Source: an uncultured Eubacterium sp. (lineage in GTDB: Bacteria; Bacillota; Clostridia; Lachnospirales; Lachnospiraceae). Taken from it: a stretch of 64,000 nt of DNA. Under the pieces are notes generated by a model. It saw only the letters and a program-made list of their open reading frames with translations, searched no databases and had not been told where the DNA came from. The position numbers and the translations under genes are program-made. Location: NCBI GenBank assembly GCA_910584795.1, contig CAJUBZ010000013.1, positions 10,522 to 74,521 of the forward strand. Direction: 5' to 3'. The stretch's first letter is position 1, and every line of letters begins with the position of its first letter. Below, piece by piece: positions 46,301 through 58,300 of the stretch.

Positions 46301-49300
46301 GTTATTATACAGGTTACTCTTGGGATGGAAATAATTATTCTTATCCTTATGCGAATGCAGTGAACGGTTTGAGTATACAGTTTAAGAACCAGAATGACAT
46401 GATGGATATGAATTATCTTTATCATGATGTCGGTGTCAGCGGAACAAGAAATAAAAATATTGACAGATACGAATATCTGAAAGATTCAGATGCGTTTATG
46501 CCGGGCAGTGGAGCAGACGGAAACAATTATGGAAGAACTGAAATATATGGTTCTAACGGATATCTGAAGGATGAAGATATCAGAACGGCAAATAATCAGC
46601 AGAGGACATATTATGTACCAACACGTACGGATGGAAAGCATGATGAACTGCCGGTAAGCGAATCTTATAGAAGTCAGTCTATATCCGGTAATGCCAGAGA
46701 CTGGTATAGTCGTTTAATGTCCCTTCGTGTGAGAAGTACGAACTGGCAGGGAGAACATAGTGATGCAGTGCTTTGGGCAGAATCACGTCTGCATCTGCAG
46801 ACAGCATGGCTGGCTGCAAGTTCAGAGCTGATTGGAGATGAAAATTATCTCAAATCAAAAGAATATCTACCTACAAATTATAGAGCAGGTAAGTGGGATC
46901 ATCATTATAATTCTGACTATTGGTATAGTGGTTGTACAAATATAAGGGATTATACAAGAGAGATTAATGACGATACGATTACGACATTAGAATATGACCA
47001 GTACTTTACATCACGTATTGGGGCATATAACTATGGAGATTGGGATATTACCGGAGGCATAGAATTTACATATATTATGCCACAGGGAATCGAACCAAAA
47101 TTAAATAAGAACGGCACACCGGATTTCAGTGATATTACAGCGGAGATTATGCAGGGAGGTACTTCTGCAAATCCAGATTATGAAAAGATTGATAACAGTG
47201 ATATTACAGTGGAAGTTGTTCAAAAACCTGGTAGTGCAGATGGATATCTGACGCCAAACATTATGAGAGATCCGCTTCTTAGTACTTCTGTTATGAACAA
47301 GACAGGTGATAGTTATGAAGGCAAGGAGCCATATTATACAGCGGAAGAACATACTTCATGGGTACTTAAGATAACTGTTAAGAAAACACTTGCTAAGTGG
47401 TTCAACAGAGGAGATAAAAGTGGCTATGCAATGAGAGTTGACATACCATCTCATGTATATGCTACACCAAAAGATGAGTATTGGTATGATGAAGTCATGG
47501 TAAAACCTGTCGATACAGAAGAGAATCTTTACTATCAGGTCTATGATACAACAACGCTCTGGGGAAACAATTATCTCCTGGGAATGCCGACACCGATAAG
47601 TACACAGAAGAACGGAATGGACTTTATATGGAATGTTTATTATGTTCATACTCATTCCGGTTCGGAACAGTGTATTGACGGTTCAAAGTACTTCTGGAAC
47701 GGTTCGCCGAACACACCATATATTAACGGTATGAATATTACAAACCGTGAAGTATCAACGCAGGGTGTGACAGAAGACAGTGTACCGACGGATAACAGAC
47801 AGGCGTTTTCGAATGGAGTGCGTAATACATATGCCAATACAGGTACCCGTGCACATATGAGAAAACCGATGATTAGAACATGGACTACTATTGGAGAGGA
47901 CAATGTTGCAGGAAACAAAGCCGCAGATTATTATGTGGACCCACAGGGAGACAGCTCAGCAGTTAATATTCATGTAGAGAATAAATACTGGCTGAATACA
48001 TTGGCACCTGAGCTGATGTGGTATGATTATTACACGACGCACTATCGTGAAACATTTAAGGTAAGACATACATATGCTACGGATGGCGGTAATATGGGTA
48101 CGTTATTCTATCCGGTTATCACAGAGATTCTTCCGGCAGGAATTGTGCCAAAGGATGTCAATGGTGATTTATTTACACATGATAATGAAGTAAACGGGAA
48201 GAAAAAACTGGATTGGACACTGAAAGGTGCAGATTATAATGGAGATAGTCTGGATGAGTTAAAAGAGTATCAGGAAGAGAAGGAACTTTATCAGTCTACC
48301 GTTGAGTATATAGAACTGGCAGGAGAAGAAGGTAAGGTAGAAGGAAGATACAGAATCAGCTTTAAACAGAAGGCTGAGCCGGATGTAAGAAGTGATAAGA
48401 AAATTAAGATTGACTCCGAATCAGCGCGAGTATTTTCATTTAAATTCTTTACAGAGGACGGTCCGGATATTGCAACAAAAGATGGAAAAGAGGATAAGAG
48501 ACTCGGTGACCAGTATCAGTCAAACCATACTTTTGTATCCAGTGAATTGGATTACTTTAAATTCTTAATAGATTCTGATGCAGTGAATGCAGCTAGAGAG
48601 AATCCGTATTTTGTTGGAGGACCATTTGTCAGCACATATGTGAATGGCGGATGGGCAGGAACAATTCCTGATACAAGAAGAGACAGCGCAGAATCAGGTA
48701 TCAAGGCAATGTTACCAAAAGTGCCGACGGCGAATAAACTGGGAACAGATTCTGCAATTAATGCTACAGATGAAGGTGGTGTTAAGCGGTATATTGAAGA
48801 TGAAAAGAAGATTAAAATTGATGGAACAGAGCTTGATATGGAAGATTATCCAAGCCTGCGTGAGAGTCTGCATCTGAAAGCAGAAGACAGCGATTTGGAT
48901 GGAGGATATGATACCTCTAATATGGGTGTTCATACTTCAAGCAGAATCCGTTTGAAATATCCTGTCATAGAAAATAAAACTTTCGTATCTAAAAACGAAG
49001 CAGAGGCAGTGGATCATCTTGGTGGACGTTCTCCGCAATGGCAGGATGGAATCTATGATTATTATCCATCTCAGGATAATCCTGTAGAGTACCTGAACGA
49101 TTTGTACTTTAACGTAAAAGTTGTAAATGGTGCAGACAGTGTTGGAGCAGAAGACTATTATCATCACGGAAATATGTCTCATGGTAAGATGAAGGTTACG
49201 GTTGTATTACCGTCTATTGTAAGGACTGTTTCGTTGAAGGGCAGTGATGTTTATCTGCTATTTAAAAAGGCAGATGGTGAAACTGCTCGAATGAATATAG

Positions 49301-52300
49301 ATGAAGCAGAAGATATGGGATTTGAATTTAAGGTATTAGATCAGTTTATCAGTGATGAGCAAAAAGAGACCATTATCTTTGAAGTCCGCACGCCGGGAGA
49401 TTATGCTGATGATATTACAGCAGCAAATTATGATGATTATATTCGAGGTAAACATATGCCTGGATATTTCGGATATAAGGATACACTGGTAGTCGGAGTT
49501 AAGACAACGGTAAGAAACAATATACTAGATACAGAAAATATTGATTTTACGGATGAGTACTGGAAAGACCCGGTATGGGATGAAGAGTTCAAAGCAGATG
49601 GTTATGTTACTATGGATGATGTGAATGGTGACTATTTAAAGACCATGAATGCTGATGGAGATTTTGATTTATTAACAGAATTAGATGGCGCCGGCATCAC
49701 TTATGAAAGAATGGTGAGTGATGACAAAGAAACGAACACTGACTGGGATGGTGATAAGGATTATACAGATGAGTATGCAAAGGATGAATCAGCGATTGTA
49801 ACTCTTATGAAACCGCATTCTACAGTACGTTTAGATACTTCGGTACAGCGTTCAGAGATAGATAATCCTGATTTGGTAGAGGGAATACAACGTGTTGTAG
49901 ATGATCCGATTATCAAGAGTGCAGTAAAATTATCCGTATATATGGATCAGGCAGTAAATGAGGGGGGAGCAGTTGGTGAGTTTGTTGTAGACTGGCGAGT
50001 TCCATTCAGATCTACTCTGTTGGGAACAACAGAGGAGGCTCCGGTTACAGAAGACCCTATTACGAAGCGTATCTATGCATTGGGAACCGGTGTATGGGAG
50101 ATTCCGGATACTGCGGGAGATGAGATTTATAGAGAAAAATTAAAAAATGATCTTGATGTGCAGGTGTATGCATTGTGTAGTGAAGATGCAGAAAATGCCG
50201 CAGATGGTGCATCATACAGGAATATTAATAACATGTGGGAAGGAGAGTGGATTAATCTTACAGAACTTTACAATAAACATGTGAATGGCATAGAGCGTCC
50301 GGGTGTAGATATTGATAAAAATACAATTATCGATATCAGTGATTTATCATTGAAACTATATGGTGAGCGTTCAGAGCTGGGGCAGAAGATATATCAGGTT
50401 CGTTATGTGGTTTCATCTAAGACAGGTGATTATGCAGTGCCGAAGGGATTCCGTCTGGCAATTGATGCAGACCCTGAAAAAGATGGAAGTCAGGAAATGA
50501 ATGAGATTGATCCGGAACATGAAAATGTAGATCCACTTCCGGAATCTGTTACATCCGAACCAGATGAAAACGGCGAATACTCAGAGGATGCGAAGATTGG
50601 AAATGCAGCATTTATTATGCTGACAGGCAGTCATCTCAGCGCAACGAGAAGACATGTAAATCACTTTGCTACAGGATGGGCAAAATATGATGATACACAA
50701 TATTGTGTAGACTCTATGCGCACTAGAGCAGGTTATTATATTGCACGTGAATTACCTGTAATAGAGATTGATATGAATAATCACTATTTCAAGATTGGAA
50801 AGAATCAGGAAGGTAAGAGTGAATATAAGTGGAGCGATGATATTGTTATTAATGATGCATCTCATATGCTCAAGTACAAGTTACAGTTAAAGAATCTTTC
50901 AAATAAAGAGATTGAAAAGACTAATGTGGAAGATGTTGAGGAAGATACAGCAACAAATCCACAGTTAGTGGCAGTACTTCCGATTATTCAAAATATTGAT
51001 ATGTCTTTGGAAAGTAAAGAACCATTGGTATATAAAAAATATCATGAAGTAGAATATGGCGAGGCAGAATGGGAGAGTACATTGTCACCGGATTGTACGG
51101 CAAATGTATCATTTAAAGATAGTCAGGCAGCATGGACATGGCATGTAGAGGATAGTAAAGGAAATGTTATTCCAAAGGATAAACATGATATTACATCGGT
51201 TACAATGGCGATGTATGATAAGATTGCAGGTATTAAATATCTTAGACAGAGACGTATTATGCGTTGGACTTCCAAGGGACATCTGGCACCGGGACAAAGA
51301 ATAATAATAGATTTTATGGTGCCGGTATCTACAGAGGATACGTTTACAACGACAACAGAACTTTTAAGTTGTAAGGCTTATGGATTTAAGCCGGGTGCTT
51401 TTGTTCCACATATTCCGGCATCAGAGGAAGCTGTTAACTATGCTTACGAGATAGATGCCCGTGATGTGAATGATAATGGTGAAAGTAATGTTGAAAATAC
51501 GATTACAGTATCAGTAAATAATATCGGATTTAGTGGAACGAATGCATTTAACCGAACAAAGAGATCTTTCTCAGAATATGGTACCGGTCAGAACGAACAG
51601 GGAAATGGAAGAGACAGACCTTCTCTTGTACCGGAAGGAACCAACTATGACTTTATATCTTCGATTATTAATCCGGATACACAGGGAACAAGTAAGGGAT
51701 TCCAGCAGCCGGTTATCTATGATGTACTTCCGTTTGTTGGTGACACTCAGTTAGTTGCACAGACAAGTGGTTATGCTGCATCAAGAGGTACAGACTGGAG
51801 AGGATGGCTGAATCTTGCATCGATTGAGGTAAAGACACAGACGGGAAGTGATGCAAGAACATTGACTGACGGAACCGACGTCCATGTCTGGATTGGACCA
51901 TTTAATTATAGTGGTTCAAAGATTGTAAAGATTCCGATTGAGAAACTTCCGGATGTCAGTCAGACCAGTTCTATTGGTTTCTATAATCAGATAAGAGGTG
52001 AATCCGGAACAGCTATCAATGAAAAATGCAAGTATTTCGTCAGATTGTCAGATTTATTAAGATTAAAGACAACAGATAAGGAAGCGTACAGCGAGTTAGA
52101 GAAACACGCACAGGCGATTTATGTAGAGCCATTAAATAATTATTATCTGGCATCAAATACGAAATTATCTGTTTCATACAGATTAAAAGCACCGTTGAAT
52201 ATGCCGCTTAGCAAGAAATACACACCGGAAGATTCCGAAAATATACTGAATGCTACAGCAGATGTAGATGGCTGGAACAGTTTTTCGGCACAGTCAGGAA

Positions 52301-55300
52301 GTGATAAGGCAGTTGAATCACCATATGCAGGTGTTTATACAGCAGCTCCGGCTGACAGAGGTTATATCGGACATTATGTATGGTTAGACGAAAGTTATAA
52401 TGCGAAGTTTACGGATGAAGGCGAATATATACAGAGGGATGGCAGATGGTTATTAAACAAGGCAACAAAAGACCTTGATTATGACGGAGAGATTGATGAT
52501 CCGGGTATCAATGATGTAAAAGTAGAACTTCTTACAGAAAATGGATATCCTGTAAATCGTTTAGGTGAAGCAGTTGTAGAAAAAGACGGAAGATATCTTG
52601 TTATTGATGAAAATACCGGAAAGATCAGCGTGGACAGCATGGGTTCACCGATTTATACACCATATGGACCGATGTCTTACACAACAGAAAAAGATGCATA
52701 TGGACATGACGGTTACTTCATTATTTCAAATATCAAACCGGGCAAGTATAATCTGCGTTATACCTTCCCTGAAGGAAGTAAATATGAGAAATACGCTTTA
52801 ACAACCAGAAGTCTTGGTGTTACCGGAACATCTATCAAGGTATATCGTCCGGGTGAAGATGACATGCTTCCGGAATTGGGAGCAGCAGGAGAAGGTGATG
52901 AACCAAGTGATGGAGCGAAAGTGAAATCGTTGACGATTCAAACAACAGAGCCTATACAGATTGATGCCATAGGTGAAGATGAAGCTGCTTATGCAGAGTA
53001 TGACGAAAAGATGACATCTTACGATTTAGGTGTTGCACCATCTTTCTCATATGGAGGATATGCATGGATGGATATTCAGTATGATGCAGAAGATCAGCCG
53101 AAACCAGATAGTATTAATGGACAGATGGATGACACAGAGCAGAAACTGGAAAATGTAGGTATTCATATTTATGAAGTGAAGGCAGACGGATCACATGTAC
53201 CGGCATATGATAAAAATGGTTTAGAAATTAAGACACTTTATACAGACGAAAATGGTTACTTTAATACCACATTGTATCCGTACAGAAGTTATATTGCTGT
53301 TGCAGATACTAAGAAGGTGAATAATGTAATTCAGCCGTCACCAGTTACTATCAGTACAAGAGCACTTCAATATGAAAAGGATAACGACCTGCTTTATCAT
53401 GAAGAACTTAATCAGAATACAACGAATGTATTTTCCATTGTTCCGACATCAAGTGATTATGATATGGGAACATGTGTTGATGGTCAGTATGGTACTTATA
53501 ACAGATTAGGATTTGGTTATGTACCGGCAGGCATTGGCGCTATCGGAAAATATGTATTTAATGATGAGAACTATGATGGTATTAGAAATGAGTACATTGA
53601 CAAAGACGGATATATTGTTTCAGAACCAGGTATTGATGATGTGAAACTGGTACTTGAAAAATACTATTATAAAGATGGTAAGTGGACTCTTTTGAATGAC
53701 CACTTTGCAGAAACTACAAGTTTAGGTTCTTCCTATTCGTTCATTGTTGATGCAGCGTATACAGATGAAACCGCAGACGAGGAAGGAATTAAGTACCTGT
53801 GTGGATACAAGGTGAAGGTAGATATGAGTACAGTGCCGGCAGGATTTGTACCAACAAAGTACTATATGAACAATGGAGTTTCCGACAGTGATTTACCAAT
53901 CAGTGGAGATAATTACAGATATCTGACAAAAGAGCCTGTAATCATTGCATCTGTAGCTGATAAAAACAGTCTTGATGAGTATAAGATTATAATGGAAGAT
54001 GAGACTTATGACATTTCGAAGGCACTCATTATTACCAAGTATGATGCAGGATTTACAACAGAAGACAGAGCTAAGATTGATGGTGTTGTATGGAATGATA
54101 AGAATTATGACGGTGAGCATGGCAAATACACAGATGTAGAAGGTAACGAGACAGATGAGCCGGGTATTGCTGATGTTGAATTACAGCTTGTACCATATGT
54201 TTACTACAATAACAAATGGGAGCATCTAGATAAAGATAATCTGAAAGACGCTGACAAGTATAATGAGTATACGCTTACTACAATCACAGATGCTGATGGT
54301 GCTTACAGTTTCACAGGAGTGAGAACAGTCGCAGTTATGTCAGATGACACGAAATGTATTGTAGGATACAAGATAAGAGTCAATACAGATATTGAAGACT
54401 TACATTATGGTATTACCAAGTATAGAACCTGTGATACATATGTGGATAGTGATTTGCGGAAAACAGAGAATGGCGAGTTCATATTAAATGCAGAGGATGA
54501 ATTTATTATCACTGCAAAGAAAATTCCTGCAAAAGATGTTGAGAAAGAGTATGGCAAAGAAGTCCTTAAGAATCAGGAAGAATTATTAATTCATAATAAT
54601 CTGGGTTACTTTGAGATCAATAAGGTAACAGATTATAAGGGAAGTGATGCAGGTCTCGTAGAATTCCGTCAGGGTTCCGTTTCAGGTAAGGTTTGGCTGG
54701 ATGATGACTATAATGGTATTATGGATGATTCTGAACATGGAATGGCAGAAGAGAAAGTTACCATAAAACGTTATTATCTGGAAAATGTTTTAGATGGACA
54801 GTACACATGGAGAGAAGATACTACATATACAGGTCCTGTCTGCACAACAGATAATGAGGGTGATTACCTGTTTGACAACCTTGATTCTTATATCTATAAA
54901 GATGGTAAATATTATCTGGCAGGATATAAGGTATACATGGCTGAGGAACCGGATAATTCCGTATATGGAATTACATTGTATGGACAGTATAATCCGGATA
55001 CACAGCGAGGCAGTGATCTTAAGGAATTAGAACTTACAAAAGATGATGATTACATTATTATTGCTAAGCGCAGTGGAAAAGTAGAAGATTCTGATAATGT
55101 AAATGGCAGCAGTGCTGCTAAGAAGGTTGGAGAACTGGCACATGTAGCAGCATATAAGGGTAATTATTATGATTTAGTCACAGCAAGGGCTTATGAAAAA
55201 CTGGATGCAGGATATCACTTATATCCAAATGCGGCAATTACAGGCTGTGTATTTGAAGATTATAATTATGACGGCATTATAAATAGTGGAAAAGACGGAA

Positions 55301-58300
55301 AGGTTGATTCATTCAGTGATGAATTGAAAGCAGCTCTTGACGGCAATGACATTGTTGTGAAAGCAACAGCTTACTATTATGATAATGGTCAGTGGAAACA
55401 GTACATTGATAATACAGGAACACCGGTTACTTATACAGATGTTATAGACACTTCAAGTGTAGATGGTAAGTATGAGATTGCTGTACCGACAAAGATTAAT
55501 GTTGAACACAAAAATTATCTGGCAGGATATAAACTTGAAGTAAACGTGATTCCAAAAGGATATCACATTACAAAACATAAAGCAGATGGAAAAGTATCAG
55601 ACAGCAATGCTTTGATTAAGGAGGCATCAGCAAAATACAATATTACCAAGACTCTTGCCGAACGTCCTTATTCAGGAACGATAAAGGAAGAAATGGATGG
55701 TTATATTATACCTGCAAATCCGTCAGATGATCCTTCCAGTGCAAATATTATCGGAGATTATGATATTGCTGAGGGCAGAGTTGTCAGCGATTACAACATG
55801 GGATATGTTGCTCATGAAACATCTATGATTGATGGTATTGCTTTTGAGGATAAAAATGATAATGGTAAATATGATAAGCCGTCAGAGGGTGACAGTAAGA
55901 ATTCAGATAAACTTCTCAGCGGTGTAAAGGTTGGTATTAAGCGTTATCAGTTTGATGCTGAAAACAACATATGGGTGAAAGCACCAAAGGCAGATGCACC
56001 AAATGATGAGTACTATGCTATAGTTGTGACAGATGATGATGGTTATTATGCTTTTGAGAATTTACCAACACATGTGGATACTGGTGACAAAGCAGATAAA
56101 CCGGTTCTTTATGGATATACAGTATGGCTGCTTGAAATGCCTGTCAATGATAAAGGTCAGGAAATGGCAGCAACATATTATCAGGCTAATAAACACAAAA
56201 ATGACAGTGCATTGATTGCAGGTAATATGCAGATTATCAAGGCAGAAAGTAATCCAAATCTGGATGAGGATGAATTAAAAGATGGTAATATAATGATTGC
56301 ACATAAATTACCACAGAATGATCCGGAACGTTCTGACATCGTGGAAGGTTATGACTGTTCAGTCGCTTCTTCACGAGATGGATATAATCTTGGATTTGTT
56401 GATTATGCGAAGGGAAGCATTGAGGGATGTGTTTTCCATGATAAAAATATTGATGGTATTATCGATAAAGATGATGCGAAGTTTGAAAACATCAGTGTTG
56501 GACTCAAACGGTTTGTTTACGAAGATGGACAGTGGACGCCGGCACAGGATGAAGGAGCAGAATATTTTGCGACAGCAGTAACAGATGCAGACGGGAATTA
56601 CAAATTTGATAATCTTGATACATTTACTACAAATAATGGTACGAAACATATTTATGGTTATGAAGTTTGGGTAATGGAGACACCGGAAGATCATGTTATA
56701 ACCAGGTACCAGATGAATGATGGAAAGAATGACAGTGCAGTGCTTCTGGATAGTCAGGTTATAAAGAAAGATACCACATTAAGTGAGGTACTTGACGGTA
56801 AACTGGTTGTAGCAAGAAAGACAAATACTGCTAAAGAAGACGGACTGGATAATGTATATGTTGTTGAAGGATATGATGTTGTCCGTGAATCACATCTGAA
56901 TGATTACAATGCAGGATATACTATCTTACGAAAAGGCGAAATCAATGGTACTGTATTTGAAGATGCTGACTATGATGGAGTAATGGAGGAAGATGAAAAA
57001 TTATGGGAAGGCATTGAGGTAGGATTAAAGCGTTTCGTATACGAAGATGGTAAATGGATTCCGGCACAGGATGAAGAATTTATTGCAACAACAGTAACAG
57101 ATGCAGAGGGACATTATACATTTGGTAATCTTAAGACACATGTCAAGAAAGACGGAGAGAATAAACTGTATGGTTATGAAGTATGGGTGCTTAAAGATAA
57201 GGATGGATATGCCGTAACCAGATATGGAAATGACAGTTTCTTACGAATCAATGGACAGATTATCAAAGCTGATACAGAATTACCGGAAATGCTTGACGGA
57301 AAGACAGTCGTAGCCCATAAGGTTACAGAGCAGGATAATGTAGAAGGTATCAATGATGTCTACTTTGTAGAAGGTTACAATGTAATACTGGCAGAGATTG
57401 TCGGTGATTATAATGCCGGATATATCAAAGAGCAGAAAGGATTTATCAGTGGAACAGTATTCGATGATGTAAACTATGACGGTATTATCGACGAAGAAGA
57501 TAAATTCATGAAGGATATCGAAGTAGGGCTGAAACAGTTTGTATATGAAGATGGCGAATGGATACCTACTCAGGAAGAAGGATTTATCAGTACAACAGTA
57601 ACAGATGAGAAAGGTCACTACACATTCGAAAATCTAGAAACACATAAGAAAGAAGAAAATGTCAATAAACTGTATGGTTATGAAGTATGGATTGTGAAAG
57701 ATCCTGACGGATATGCAGTGACGAGATATGGAAACGACAGCTTCTTACTTATCAGTGGACAGATTATCAAAGCAAATACCGAATTACCGGAAATGCTTGA
57801 TGGAAAGACAGTCGTAGCCCATAAGGTTACAGAGCAGGATAATGTAGAAGGTATCAATGATGTCTACTTTGTAGAAGGTTACAATGTAATACTGGCAGAG
57901 ATTGTCGGTGATTATAATGCCGGATATATCAAAGAGCAGAAAGGATTTATCAGTGGAACAGTATTCGATGATGTAAACTATGACGGTATTATCGACGAAG
58001 AAGATAAATTCATGAAGGATATCGAAGTAGGGCTGAAACAGTTTGTATATGAAGATGGCGAATGGATACCTACTCAGGAAGAAGGATTTATCAGTACAAC
58101 AGTAACAGATGAGAAAGGTCACTACACATTCGAAAATCTAGAAACACATAAGAAAGAAGAAAATGTCAATAAACTGTATGGTTATGAAGTATGGATTGTG
58201 AAAGATCCTGACGGATATGCAGTGACGAGATATGGAAACGACAGTTTCTTACTTATCAGTGGACAGGTTATTAAGGCAGATACTGAATTACCAGAAATGC

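Noticed and set aside
57280..58122. Two identical 112-aa minus-strand ORFs
   Set aside because: They are antisense shadows of the duplicated 504-bp repeat of the giant gene and have no start signals.
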